Shown: in pieces, positions 37,037-46,477 of the stretch
Numbering within the stretch: position 1 is the stretch's first letter
Layout of the letters: each line of letters opens with the position of its first letter
Source: Achromobacter sp. Root83
Lineage (GTDB): Bacteria > Pseudomonadota > Gammaproteobacteria > Burkholderiales > Burkholderiaceae_B
Assembly (NCBI RefSeq): GCF_001428845.1
Contig: NZ_LMIU01000012.1
Location: 500,857-564,856 of the forward strand
DNA length: 64,000 bases
Reading direction: 5' to 3'
The notes under the pieces: generated by a model
Told to the model about the DNA's origin: nothing
What the model saw: only the letters and a program-made list of their open reading frames with translations
Databases searched by the model: none
Program-made: the position numbers and the translations under genes

Positions 37037-37981
37037 GTGTCTCTTCCGCAACGCCTGGTCATCGCGACCCGCGCCAGCCGGCTTGCCCTGTGGCAAGCCG
37101 AGCATGTGCGCGACCGGCTGCGCACGCTGTACCCGGCGTGCGCGGTTGAGCTTCTTACCCTGACGACCCGAGGCGACCAGATCCTCGACCGCACGCTCTC
37201 CAAAGTGGGCGGCAAAGGACTGTTCGTCAAGGAACTCGAAAACGCGCTGCTCGATGGGCGTGCCGATCTTGCCGTTCACTCCTTGAAGGACGTGCCGGTG
37301 GATCTGCAAGCCCCATTCGAGCTTTGCGCCGTCCTTGATCGCGCGGACCCGCGCGATGCCTTCGTGTCCAACCGCTATGCGTCGCTGGCAGACCTGCCAG
37401 CGGGCGCGGTCGTCGGCACGTCCAGCCTGCGCCGTGAATCCCAGATCCGCGCGCGCTATCCCGAGCTCGTCGTGAAACCCCTGCGCGGCAACCTGGACAC
37501 GCGTCTGGGCAAGCTGGACAAGGGCGACTACGACGCCATCGTGCTGGCGGCAGCCGGTCTTGAACGCCTGGGCCTGGGGGGGCGCATCAGCAGCTTGCTG
37601 GATGCCGCCGACAGCCTGCCGGCGGCCGGACAGGGCGCGCTGGGCATCGAGATCCGCGATGATCGCGGTGATATGCGTGCCTGGCTGGCGCCGCTGGTCA
37701 GCGCCGACACAACCGCCTGCGTATTGGCCGAGCGCGCCGTTTCGCGCAAGCTGGGCGGATCCTGCCAGGTTCCCCTTGCCGCATTCGCCCAGATCGCGGG
37801 TGGCACGCTGACGCTGCGGGCGCTGGTGGCGTCGCCGGACGGCGCACGCATGGTCCACGCCACGCGCAGCGGTCCCGTCAGCGCGGCCGAGGCCATCGGC
37901 GAGGCGGCCGCCGACGAACTGCTGCAGGCGGGCGCCCAGGCCATTCTGCGCGACTTGCTGCAGGACCCCGGGCCAGGCTGA
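37037..37981 (+). CDS. hemC: Porphobilinogen deaminase
   Basis: The 314-residue enzyme polymerises four porphobilinogens into hydroxymethylbilane. It has the family signatures [40 protein letters not shown] and the dipyrromethane-cofactor cysteine in [13 protein letters not shown]. The start is GTG 37037; the stop overlaps the hemD start by one base. Confidence 0.97.
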   Translation: MSLPQRLVIATRASRLALWQAEHVRDRLRTLYPACAVELLTLTTRGDQILDRTLSKVGGKGLFVKELENALLDGRADLAVHSLKDVPVDLQAPFELCAVLDRADPRDAFVSNRYASLADLPAGAVVGTSSLRRESQIRARYPELVVKPLRGNLDTRLGKLDKGDYDAIVLAAAGLERLGLGGRISSLLDAADSLPAAGQGALGIEIRDDRGDMRAWLAPLVSADTTACVLAERAVSRKLGGSCQVPLAAFAQIAGGTLTLRALVASPDGARMVHATRSGPVSAAEAIGEAAADELLQAGAQAILRDLLQDPGPG

Positions 37982-38796
37982 TGACCAAGGCGTCCGCAGC
38001 CGCCGAGAGGCCGCGCGTCGCCGTCCTGACGCGGCCCGCCGGGCGCAACGAGGCACTGGCCGGCCGTCTGTCGGACGCCGGCTGGTTGTCCTGCATCCTG
38101 CCCGCCCTTGAAATCCATCCCTTGCCGATTGCCCCCGAGGACCTGCCTCGGCCGGCCGGTTATGACATGGTTGTGTTTGTCAGCGGCAACGCCGCCAGGC
38201 AGTACCTCGACCAGCTTGCCCGGGTTGACGGGCCGGCGCCGTGGCCGGCAGGCGTGAGCGCGGCCACGGTGGGCCCGGCCAGCGCGCAGGCATTGCACGA
38301 GTCGGGGTGTTTTGGCGCGAATACAACAGTCCTGCATCCGGACGAGTCCGCGCCCAGCCACGATTCCGAGGCCCTGTGGCGCGTGCTCCAGGATCTGCCC
38401 ATGCCCGCCCGCGTGCTGCTGGTGCGCGGCACGCAAGGCAGGGACTGGCTAGGGGACAAGCTCGAGGCCGAGGGCGTCGCGGTCACGCGGCACGCCGCTT
38501 ACCTGCGGCGTCCGGCGCTCTGGCGTCCCGCGCAGTTGACCCAATTGCGGCGCTGGGCGGATGCCGGCGTCAGCGCCACCTGGCTGATCACCAGCGGCGA
38601 GGGCGCGGACGCCGCGCGCGCCGGGCTGGAGGCGGCGGGGCTGTCCGGCTGGTGGGAGCAGTGCGGCTTCGTGCTGACTCATCCCTCCCTTGCGCGCCGC
38701 CTGCCGGTGACGGCCGATGGCGCGTCGTGCCCGTCGATGGTAAAAATCTGCTTGCCCAACGACGAGTCGATATTCCAGGCTTTTGTTGCTGCTTGA
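37981..38796 (+). CDS. hemD: Uroporphyrinogen-III synthase
   Basis: The 271-residue protein has the low-conservation HemD fold: RPRVAVLTRPAGRNEALAG at the N-terminus, VFVSGNAARQYLDQL, VLLVRGTQGRDWLGDKL and a C-terminal ITSGEGADAAR. Assignment is strengthened by position between hemC and hemX. Start ATG 37981 overlaps the hemC stop (TGATG). Confidence 0.92.
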   Translation: MTKASAAAERPRVAVLTRPAGRNEALAGRLSDAGWLSCILPALEIHPLPIAPEDLPRPAGYDMVVFVSGNAARQYLDQLARVDGPAPWPAGVSAATVGPASAQALHESGCFGANTTVLHPDESAPSHDSEALWRVLQDLPMPARVLLVRGTQGRDWLGDKLEAEGVAVTRHAAYLRRPALWRPAQLTQLRRWADAGVSATWLITSGEGADAARAGLEAAGLSGWWEQCGFVLTHPSLARRLPVTADGASCPSMVKICLPNDESIFQAFVAA

Positions 38797-38833
38797 TTCG
38801 TTGCTTCGGACTGACACCGAATACAATCGCGTC

Positions 38834-40024
38834 ATGACAGACAAGACTCCCGCTACCGATCCGGTCGTTCATACGGCCGCCCCGGACGCAAACGCGTCCG
38901 CATCGGCCCCGGCCGATTCCGTCAAGGCCCGTCCGGCCAAGCGCGGCAGTGGCCCGTTGGTCACTGCCCTGATAATCGTCGTGCTGCTGGCCGTAGGCTT
39001 GGGCTACGCGCTCTGGAAGCAGCGCACGCAGTTCGTGTCCGCCGGACGCGAGGTCGCCACCCGCATCGAAACGCTCAGCGCCGACGTCGCGCAGGCCCGC
39101 AAGGACACGCGTGAAGCCTTGGCGCTGGCGCAGGCCCAGGCAGGACGCGTGGGCGAACTTGAAGACACCGTGCGTGAAACGCAAAGCCAGTACAACGCGT
39201 TGCAACTGGCCTGGCAGAACTTCAACGACAGCGCCAGCGACGAGCTTCTGGCTAACGACATCGAGCGTCTGCTGACGATCGCCAACCAGCAATTGCGCCT
39301 GGCCGGCAACGTTTCAAACGCCATCGTCGCCCTGGAAACCGCCCAGTCCAGGCTGGCGCGCGCCGACCGGCCGCGCTTCTCCAGCCTGCAGCAAGCGATC
39401 AACGGCGACCTCGATCGCCTGCGCGCCGTGTCCACGGTGGATATTCCCGCCCAGTCTGCCCGCATCGAACGCCTGGTCGCGCTGATCGGCAGGGCGCCCT
39501 TGCTGGTGCCAGACGCCGCCGCTCCGGGCATTGCGCCCGTCGGCGAATCCCAGCCGGCTGCTCCGGCGCCCACGGTGGACCCCCAGGCTGGCTTGCCCGC
39601 CGACGCTCCCTGGTGGCAGCGCTGGCGTGCGGAAGTGGCCTCTTGGCCCGGCCGCGCCGGCTCCGCGCTGGCGCATGAGCTGGGTGGGCTGATCACCATT
39701 CAGCGCGTGGACGAACCCGCCGCGCTGCTGCTGTCGCCCGAACAGGCTGACCAGGTGCGCGGCACGCTGCGTCAGCGCCTTCTGACGGCGCAACTCGCGA
39801 TGCTGATGCGTCAGTCGCCGGTCTGGAAAAGCGAACTCGAAAACGTCGGCGTGACGCTGTCCAAGTACTTCGACAACCGTTCTCCCGATACCGTCGCCGC
39901 CCAGACGCTGGCGCGCGAACTGGCGCAGATCGACATCGCCGTGCGCATGCCGGACGTGGCCGACAGCCTGAACGCCGTCGCGGCGCTGCGGGCTGCGGGC
40001 TTCAAGACCAGCGATCAGGACTAA
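38834..40024 (+). CDS. hemX: HemX-like membrane protein (PF04375)
   Basis: The 396-residue protein has a polar Ala/Pro-rich N-terminal tail, one membrane helix at about residues 38-58 (LVTALIIVVLLAVGLGYALW, in part), a coiled-coil region and a periplasmic C-terminal domain. This is the layout of HemX, often annotated as a methyltransferase without evidence of that activity. It is followed by hemY after 5 bp. Confidence 0.9.
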   Translation: MTDKTPATDPVVHTAAPDANASASAPADSVKARPAKRGSGPLVTALIIVVLLAVGLGYALWKQRTQFVSAGREVATRIETLSADVAQARKDTREALALAQAQAGRVGELEDTVRETQSQYNALQLAWQNFNDSASDELLANDIERLLTIANQQLRLAGNVSNAIVALETAQSRLARADRPRFSSLQQAINGDLDRLRAVSTVDIPAQSARIERLVALIGRAPLLVPDAAAPGIAPVGESQPAAPAPTVDPQAGLPADAPWWQRWRAEVASWPGRAGSALAHELGGLITIQRVDEPAALLLSPEQADQVRGTLRQRLLTAQLAMLMRQSPVWKSELENVGVTLSKYFDNRSPDTVAAQTLARELAQIDIAVRMPDVADSLNAVAALRAAGFKTSDQD

Positions 40025-40029
40025 GGCAT

Positions 40030-41649
40030 ATGCGTACCTGGTTCTGGACACTGCTGCTCACCGTCATTGCCGTCGCCCTGGCGGTGGTGTTGCGCTCGCA
40101 TTCCGGCAATGTGCTGCTGCTCGTGTGGCCGTGGCGCATCGGGATGTCGCTGACGCTCGCCGTCTTGCTGCTCGTGGCGGCCTTCATCGTGCTGTACGTG
40201 GGTTTGCGCCTCTTGGCGTGGCTGCTCGCCATTCCCGACCGCGTGCGCGCCTGGCGCGGCAAGCGCGCGCAGGCCCGCGATCACGAATTGCTCGAACGTG
40301 GCTGGATCGGCTTGCTGGAAGGCCGCTATACCCATGCCGAAAAAGATCTGACCAAGCTGCTCGAACAGACCAAGGTGAAGACGCGCCGCGTTCTGGCCGC
40401 CTTGTCGGCCGGGCGCGCCGCGCACGGCCTGGGCGAATTCGACCGGCGCGACCGCCTGCTGGTCACCGCGCAGGAACAGGCGGGCGCCGATCCGGGCCTG
40501 GTCGAAGCCACGGCGACGGTGTCGGCCGACATGCTGCTGGACCAGGGGCGCGCCGAACGCGCGCTGGCGGTGCTGGCTCCCCTGGCCGACGGCGGCGCGC
40601 GCCATCTGCACACCATGCGCTTGCTGCTGCGCGCCCATACCGCGTTGAACCACCAGGACCAGGTCTTCACGCTGGCGCGCGGCCTCGTGCGGCGCAATGC
40701 GCTGGCGCGCGCTGAAGCCGATCTGCTCATAGACGCCTCGGGCGCAGCGCGCTTGCGCGCCGCCGCCGGCAGCGATGCCTGGCGCGCCACCTGGAAAGAC
40801 CTGAAGGCCGAAGAACGCCTGCTGCCCGAGATCGCCCTGGCGGGCGCGGCGGCCTTCGAGGCCGCCGGTGAAGCCAACGAAGCCGCCCGCGTGCTGGAAG
40901 CGGCCATTGCCGTCAAGTTCAATCCGGCCCTGGTGGCTGCCTACGCCCGCTGCGAAGCCGAACAGGTCTCGCGCCGTCTGGCCAAGGCGGAGACCTGGCT
41001 GCAACAGCGTCCGACCGATCCCGACCTCCTGACCGCGCTGGGCATGCTGTGCCTGAACGGCCAGCTTTGGGGGCAGGCCGAGCGCTATCTGCTGCGCAGC
41101 CTGAGCCGCCGCAGCGATGCGCAAACGCATGCCCTGCTTGGCAGCCTCTACGATCGCCTGGAACGCCCCGCGGACGCCGTGCGCCATTGGCGCCTTGCCA
41201 CGGCGGCCAGCATGGCCCTGCCGGTGCTGGCGGCGGATGCGGCTCTGCCGCCCGCGGACACGGGTTCCGATCCTTACCATGTGGATGCCGAGGGCGGCTA
41301 TGCGGTAGGCCTGTCGGACACCGATGGCGACACCGGTCTCGGTGGCGACTACCCCGCGCTGGCGCCCGCGGTGGCGGCCTCGGCCTCCGACTACGTGCTG
41401 GATCCGGACGCACGCGTCAGCAGCGAACAGCGCGACCGTGCGCTGGCGCCCGAGGACGCACCGCTTGCCGGCGGCACGTCCGATATCGACGAGTACTTCG
41501 ACAGCGCGCCGATTCCGGCCGCGGCTTTCGACGAACCCGTGCCCACGTATGCGCCGGCGCCGCCCGCCGCGCCCAAGCCCGCGCCCGCGCCGGCCGCGGC
41601 GCCCGTGCCGACCACCAAGCCGCCGTTCAAGGACGATGGCTCGATTTGA
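40030..41649 (+). CDS. hemY: HemY-like TPR membrane protein with long acidic C-terminal tail
   Basis: The 539-residue protein has two N-terminal membrane helices (about 5-22 and 40-62) and the HemY_N/TPR region (RGWIGLLEGRYTHAEKDLTK near residue 90; later WLQQRPTDPDLLTALGMLCL). The last 140 residues are acidic, then Pro/Ala-rich and probably disordered; enteric HemY proteins are near 400 residues. It completes hemCDXY. Confidence 0.88.
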   Translation: MRTWFWTLLLTVIAVALAVVLRSHSGNVLLLVWPWRIGMSLTLAVLLLVAAFIVLYVGLRLLAWLLAIPDRVRAWRGKRAQARDHELLERGWIGLLEGRYTHAEKDLTKLLEQTKVKTRRVLAALSAGRAAHGLGEFDRRDRLLVTAQEQAGADPGLVEATATVSADMLLDQGRAERALAVLAPLADGGARHLHTMRLLLRAHTALNHQDQVFTLARGLVRRNALARAEADLLIDASGAARLRAAAGSDAWRATWKDLKAEERLLPEIALAGAAAFEAAGEANEAARVLEAAIAVKFNPALVAAYARCEAEQVSRRLAKAETWLQQRPTDPDLLTALGMLCLNGQLWGQAERYLLRSLSRRSDAQTHALLGSLYDRLERPADAVRHWRLATAASMALPVLAADAALPPADTGSDPYHVDAEGGYAVGLSDTDGDTGLGGDYPALAPAVAASASDYVLDPDARVSSEQRDRALAPEDAPLAGGTSDIDEYFDSAPIPAAAFDEPVPTYAPAPPAAPKPAPAPAAAPVPTTKPPFKDDGSI

Positions 41650-41678
41650 ACATTCCTTCAGACAAACAAGGTTGAACC

Positions 41679-42209
41679 ATGAGTCTTGATCGCGTCTCCC
41701 CTGGCAAGAAGCTGCCGGAAGACTTCAACGTCATCATCGAAATCCCCATGAACGCCGACCCGGTCAAGTACGAGGTCGACAAGGAATCGGGCGCGATTTT
41801 CGTTGACCGCTTCATGCTGACCGCCATGCACTACCCGTGCAACTATGGCTACATCCCGCAAACCCTGTCCGACGACGGCGACCCCGCCGACGTGCTGGTG
41901 CTGACGCCGTTCCCGATCCAGATCGGCGCCGTCGTGCGCTGCCGCGCCATCGGCGTGCTGGAAATGGACGACGAGTCGGGCGGCGATGCCAAGCTGCTGG
42001 CCGTGCCGATCGAAAAGCTGTACCCCCCGTACCGCAACATCAAGTCCTATGAAGATCTGCCGGCGGAAGATGTTTCCCGCATCCAGCATTTCTTCGAGCA
42101 CTACAAGGACCTGGAAAAGGGCAAGTGGGTCAAGGTCAAGGGCTGGAAGGGTGTTGACGCCGCGCACGAGGAAATCGTGAACAGCGTCGAACGCTACAAC
42201 AAGGCCTGA
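41679..42209 (+). CDS. ppa: Inorganic pyrophosphatase
   Basis: The 176-residue protein is a family I pyrophosphatase: [40 protein letters not shown] with the metal-binding aspartates, and [18 protein letters not shown]. Cytoplasmic hexamer that pulls biosynthetic reactions forward. Its stop is immediately adjacent to that of the convergent IclR gene. Confidence 0.97.
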   Translation: MSLDRVSPGKKLPEDFNVIIEIPMNADPVKYEVDKESGAIFVDRFMLTAMHYPCNYGYIPQTLSDDGDPADVLVLTPFPIQIGAVVRCRAIGVLEMDDESGGDAKLLAVPIEKLYPPYRNIKSYEDLPAEDVSRIQHFFEHYKDLEKGKWVKVKGWKGVDAAHEEIVNSVERYNKA

Positions 42210-43046
42210 TCAGGCTTTGGCCCGAGCCGGTGCTGTACCGGCTGGCGGTTTGATGCGGCGCGGCCGCGACGGCATGATGCCGATCGCCGCCGCGCCGTTG
42301 CTTTGAGGCGCCTGCAGATTCTGCGAGACCTCTGCCGCCGCGACCTGGATCCGCGCTTGCAGCACATCCAGGCGCGCGGCCGGGGTATGCGCTTCGGCGG
42401 CGATGAAAACCAGGCTGCCGACCACCTTCTGCTCGGGGCTGAAGATGGCCGCGCCGATGCCCATCAGGCCACGGTCGACCTCTCCGTGGGACACGCACAC
42501 GCCGGCCGCCCGCAAGCGCTTCAGATTCGCGCGGAACTCATCCCAGTCTTCGCCAAGTCCGGCTTCGCGGATCTCGGCCGCGTGCCATAGCATCAGATTG
42601 CGCAATTGGTAGGGCGGCAGGTTGGCCAGGATGGGCTTGGCGGTGGCGCCTCGGAACATCGGGAACGGGCGGCCGCGCGCGTAGCTGGATTCGATCGAGT
42701 TGTCCGTCCAGTAGCGGTCCACGCACATCACCTTGTCGCCGTAGTAACTGCACAGCATCAGGTTGGCGCGCAGCTCGTCGCCGGTGGCGCGCATGACCTC
42801 GCGCGCGGCTCGCATCAGCGGGTCGTGCCTGCGCAGATGGCGGTCCAGTTCGATGATGCGCGAACCCAGCACGTAGGCGCCTCCCGCCGTGGGCGCCAGC
42901 AGGCCGCTTTCGGTCAGCGACTTGAGATAGCGATAGGCGGTGGCGCGCGAGCACTCCAGATGCGCCATGACGTCTTCCTGGAACGCGGCAGTGGTGTCGT
43001 CGCGAAAAAGGTCGAGAATGGACAGCATGCGATCGGGAGTGCTCAT
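42210..43046 (-). CDS. IclR-family transcriptional regulator
   Basis: The 278-residue protein has an N-terminal winged helix (MLSILDLFRDDTTAAFQEDV, then CSRATAYRYLKSLTESGLL) and a C-terminal IclR effector domain. A 30-residue basic tail follows. It heads the minus-strand arm of the catabolic cluster and likely controls it. No intergenic base separates its stop from the ppa stop. Confidence 0.92.
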   Translation of the reverse strand: MSTPDRMLSILDLFRDDTTAAFQEDVMAHLECSRATAYRYLKSLTESGLLAPTAGGAYVLGSRIIELDRHLRRHDPLMRAAREVMRATGDELRANLMLCSYYGDKVMCVDRYWTDNSIESSYARGRPFPMFRGATAKPILANLPPYQLRNLMLWHAAEIREAGLGEDWDEFRANLKRLRAAGVCVSHGEVDRGLMGIGAAIFSPEQKVVGSLVFIAAEAHTPAARLDVLQARIQVAAAEVSQNLQAPQSNGAAAIGIMPSRPRRIKPPAGTAPARAKA

Positions 43047-43061
43047 TGCTTCTGGACGTGC

Positions 43062-43826
43062 CTAGTGAATGTGGAAGCCGCCGTTGACGTCGACCACGAT
43101 GCCGGTTGAGTAAGAGGACAGGTCCGATGCCAGGAAAAGAATGGCCTGAGCAACTTCGGCGGGCGAGCCGAAACGTTGCAGCGGAATGCCCTGTTTGAGT
43201 TCTTGTTCCCAATTTTCGCCGAATTTTTCGCGCGTCATGTCGGTTTCAATAATGCCCGGCGCCACGCAGTTGGCCCGTATGCCTCGCGGCCCCAGCTCTC
43301 GCGCCAGGGCCTTGGTGAAGCTGATGACGCCGCCTTTCGAGGCCGCATAGTGCGAACCGCCCAGCAGTCCGCCGCCGCGCAAGGCAGCGGTGGAGCCCAG
43401 GTTCACGATCGCGGGATGCCGCGTGCTTTCCAGCAGGGCGGGCAGCGCCGCGTGCGTGACGTTATACGTGCCGGTCAGATTCACGTCGATCATGCGGCGG
43501 AACTCGTCTTCGGGCAGATCCCAGATGCGCGTGGCGGCGACGATGCCGGCGTTGTTGACCAGAACGTCGATGCCTCCGAGCACCTCTTTTGCGCGCGCCA
43601 GGGCGGCTTCGCACGAGGCCGCGCGGGATACGTCGCAGTGCAGGTCCACGCGGCCCCGGACGGGCTGGACTTCCGCCCCTTCGGGGTAGGCATGGTCCAA
43701 CACCGCGACGTTTGCCCCCTGCGCCAGGAACAGTTCGACGACGGCCGCGCCAATGCCGCGGGGGTTGGCGCCCCCCGTGACAATGGCGCGCTTGCCGGCC
43801 AGCAGCTGGAGCGCGCCGCCTGTCAC
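43062..43826 (-). CDS. SDR-family dehydrogenase, cluster copy 1
   Basis: The 254-residue protein has the Rossmann GGANPRGIG (an unusual TGGxxxRGIG-type dinucleotide loop), NNAG, a catalytic Ser in NLGSTAALRG, and YAASK. The GTG start at 43826 overlaps the stop of the binding-protein gene (GTGA), so translation is coupled. The substrate is unknown. Confidence 0.9.
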   Translation of the reverse strand: MTGGALQLLAGKRAIVTGGANPRGIGAAVVELFLAQGANVAVLDHAYPEGAEVQPVRGRVDLHCDVSRAASCEAALARAKEVLGGIDVLVNNAGIVAATRIWDLPEDEFRRMIDVNLTGTYNVTHAALPALLESTRHPAIVNLGSTAALRGGGLLGGSHYAASKGGVISFTKALARELGPRGIRANCVAPGIIETDMTREKFGENWEQELKQGIPLQRFGSPAEVAQAILFLASDLSSYSTGIVVDVNGGFHIH

Positions 43827-45034
43827 GATTTCACCAGCGCGCAGTTGCCGTCCTTCAGCGGGCGGAAGGCCTGTTCGGCGGGGATCTTGCGCACCAGGTT
43901 GTAGTAGTCCCATTCGCGCTTGGACTCCGACGGCTTCTTGACCTGGAACAGATAGAGGTCGCGCATGACGCGGCCATCCTCGCGGATGCGGCCGTTCTCG
44001 GTCATGAAATCATTGATGGGCGTGTCATGCATCTTCTTCAGCACCGCCTCGGACCCGTCCGTGCCCGCGGCCTTGACCGCGTTCAGGTAATGCATGGCCG
44101 CGCTGTAGTTGCTGGCCTGCACCATGGAAGGCATGCGGCCGGTGCGCTTGAAGTAGCGCTCGGACCACTGGCGCGCCTTGTCGTCTTGATCCCAATAGAA
44201 GGGTTCGACCAGGTTCAGCCCCTGCGCGTATTCCAGCCCCACGCTGCGCACGTCCACGATGCTCATGAAGAGCGCGGCCACGCGCTGCTTGCTGCCCATG
44301 ATGCCGAATTCGAACGCCTGCTTGATGCTGTTGATCGTGTCGCCGCTGCCATTGGCCAGGCCGATCACCTGCGCCTTGGACGCCTGCGCCTGCAGAAGGA
44401 ACGATGAGAAGTCCGAGCTGGCGATGGGGTGGCGCACGCTGCCGATCACCTGTCCGCCCCTGGCCTTCACCACCGCCATCGCGTCGCGTTCGAGCGAATG
44501 GCCGAACGCGTAGTCGGATGTGATGAAGTACCAGCTCTTGCCGCCGTCGTCCATGACGCCGCTGGCCACGCCGGTGGCATAGGCATAGGTGTCGTAGGTC
44601 CAGTGCATGCCATTGGGCGAGCAGGCCTTGCCGGTCAGGTCCGCCGAACCCGCGCTGGTGAAAATCACGATGCGTTTCATCTGCCGGGTCAAATCTTGCA
44701 CCGCCAGCGCGATGGCCGAATTGGGCACGTCCAGGATCAGGTCCACCTTGTCGTTCTCGTACCAGCGGCGCGCAACCGATACGCCGATGTCGACCTTGTT
44801 CTGGTGGTCCGCCGAAATGACTTCGATGGGCTTGCCCAGCACCGTGCCGCCAAAGTCCTCGACGGCCATTTTCACGGCTTCCACGCCAAACTTGCCGGAC
44901 AGGTCCGCCATCATGCCGGACTGGTCGCCCAGCACGCCGATCTTCACGACATCGTCCGACACCTGCGCCTGGGCGGACAGGGACAGGGCGCTCAGCGCGC
45001 AGACAGCAAGGCTGTTCTTGATACGGGTCTTCAT
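43823..45034 (-). CDS. ABC transporter substrate-binding protein, branched-chain amino acid type
   Basis: The 403-residue periplasmic protein has a cleaved signal peptide (MKTRIKNSLAVCALSALSLS, then AQAQ) and a type I binding fold (VVKIGVLGDQSGMMADLSGK). The family binds branched-chain amino acids, amides or aromatic acids. GAGGAG lies before ATG 45034. Its permease and ATPases are encoded on the other strand 1.4 kb away. Confidence 0.93.
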   Translation of the reverse strand: MKTRIKNSLAVCALSALSLSAQAQVSDDVVKIGVLGDQSGMMADLSGKFGVEAVKMAVEDFGGTVLGKPIEVISADHQNKVDIGVSVARRWYENDKVDLILDVPNSAIALAVQDLTRQMKRIVIFTSAGSADLTGKACSPNGMHWTYDTYAYATGVASGVMDDGGKSWYFITSDYAFGHSLERDAMAVVKARGGQVIGSVRHPIASSDFSSFLLQAQASKAQVIGLANGSGDTINSIKQAFEFGIMGSKQRVAALFMSIVDVRSVGLEYAQGLNLVEPFYWDQDDKARQWSERYFKRTGRMPSMVQASNYSAAMHYLNAVKAAGTDGSEAVLKKMHDTPINDFMTENGRIREDGRVMRDLYLFQVKKPSESKREWDYYNLVRKIPAEQAFRPLKDGNCALVKS

Positions 45035-45114
45035 GGGTTGTCTCCTCGGGGGCTTGGTTCCTTGCGCGCCGCCCTGTGCCGGGCAGTCGTGCGGGGTCAT
45101 GCGGCGGGTAACGC

Positions 45115-45513
45115 CTATTCCAGCGTCTGGCCGGCGTAGGCGTCGATGAACAGATTGGGTTTCAGGAAAAAGCTGAGCACCAGGGCGCCATTCGGGGCGC
45201 GCGCCACGTGCTGGTTGCCACGCGGGCGCCAGACATAGTCGCCCGCGCACACCTCGCCTTCGGCGTCCACGATGGAACCCTCCAGCACAAAGGTCTGTTC
45301 GACCTCGACGTGTTCATGCAGCGGCAGTTCGGTGCCAGGCTGCCAGCGGAAGAGGGCGGTAAGCAGGCCGGACTCCTTGTCCTGCATCAGCACCTTCATG
45401 TCTATGCCTTCGACCTGCGTCGGCTTCCAGGGCAGATCGGCAACTTTCAGAAAGCGCGAAGCCAAGGGCGGCAGTGCATTGGCGGCGGGGCAGCCGGGGG
45501 TTTCGAGGGCCAT
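45115..45513 (-). CDS. Cupin-domain protein
   Basis: The 132-residue protein is one conserved cupin barrel with metal-ligand pattern HEHVEVEQTFVLEGSI near residue 66 and a C-terminal histidine in GNQHVARAP. It resembles ChrR-type or 2,4'-dihydroxyacetophenone-dioxygenase-type cupins. Its role in the cluster is unknown. Confidence 0.82.
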   Translation of the reverse strand: MALETPGCPAANALPPLASRFLKVADLPWKPTQVEGIDMKVLMQDKESGLLTALFRWQPGTELPLHEHVEVEQTFVLEGSIVDAEGEVCAGDYVWRPRGNQHVARAPNGALVLSFFLKPNLFIDAYAGQTLE

Positions 45514-45687
45514 GGTGGTCTCCTAGCCGTTGCTCGTTATGGAAGATAAACCAAAAATCTTGTTATTGAGTGTTTAAAAATAGTCGCGTATATTGAGATT
45601 GATGTCAACTTTGTTTTGCATGCCGAAAGCAGAGGAAGACACAGGCCGGACCCAGAGATCCGGTGCATATAAGACAAGGAGACAGCG
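45514..45687. promoter_or_regulatory. AT-rich divergent control region of the catabolic cluster
   Basis: Two TATTGAG direct repeats (45564-45570 and 45591-45597) lie within unusually AT-rich sequence for this genome, between the divergent cupin and SDR genes. They are candidate sites for the IclR regulator; no binding evidence exists. Confidence 0.4.
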
Positions 45688-46467
45688 TTGAAACACGATT
45701 ATCTGGACCAGACGTTCGGATTGGCGGGTCGCGTCGCGTTGGTGACGGGGGCGGCGCGGGGGTTGGGCTACGCCATTGCGCGGGCGCTGGGAAAGGCCGG
45801 CGCGCAGGTGGTGATCAATGACCTGTCGCGGGAGGCCTGCGAGGCCGCCTGCGCGCGTCTGGCCGAAGAGGGCATCAGGGCACATGCCTCGCCCTTCGAT
45901 GTGGCCGACGATGCCGCGGTGGCGCACGCCGTGTCTCAACTGGATTCCGCTGGCCTGGCCATCGACGTGCTCGTCAGCAATGCCGGCAACCAGAATCGCA
46001 AGCCCGTGGTAGAGATGGCCGCCGCGGAGTGGCAGGCGCTGCAGAACGTACACGTCAATGGCGCGTTTCATTGCGCGCGTGCCGTCTTGCCCGCCATGGC
46101 CAAGCGCGGCTTCGGCCGGATCGTGCTGATGTCTTCGGTGGCCGGGCAGGCGACCATGCCAAACATCGCCGCCTACGCTACCGCCAAAGGCGCCATTGCC
46201 GCATTCGCGCGGGCATTGGCCGTGGAGTACGGCCCCAGTGGCGTGACCTGCAATGCGCTCGCGCCGGGCTTCGTGCGCACGGACTTCACGCAGGGCCTGC
46301 AGGACAATCCGCAATTTCAGTCGTTTCTGTCGTCCGCCGTGCCGGCTGGCCGCTGGGCCGCGCCCGAGGATATTGCGCCCGCGGTGGTGTTCCTGGCGTC
46401 CCCGGGCGCGTCGTTCGTCAACGGGCATGTCCTGGCGATCGACGGCGGCCTGTTGGCCCGCATGTAG
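45688..46467 (+). CDS. SDR-family dehydrogenase, cluster copy 2
   Basis: The 259-residue protein has [12 protein letters not shown], catalytic Ser in VLMSSVAGQ and YATAK, like gluconate or 3-oxoacyl SDR reductases. Start TTG 45688 has AAGGAG upstream. The short C-terminal MDGGL-like IDGGLLARM ends at 46467, 10 bp before the ATPase gene. Confidence 0.9.
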   Translation: MKHDYLDQTFGLAGRVALVTGAARGLGYAIARALGKAGAQVVINDLSREACEAACARLAEEGIRAHASPFDVADDAAVAHAVSQLDSAGLAIDVLVSNAGNQNRKPVVEMAAAEWQALQNVHVNGAFHCARAVLPAMAKRGFGRIVLMSSVAGQATMPNIAAYATAKGAIAAFARALAVEYGPSGVTCNALAPGFVRTDFTQGLQDNPQFQSFLSSAVPAGRWAAPEDIAPAVVFLASPGASFVNGHVLAIDGGLLARM

Positions 46468-46477
46468 GAGCGCCGCC

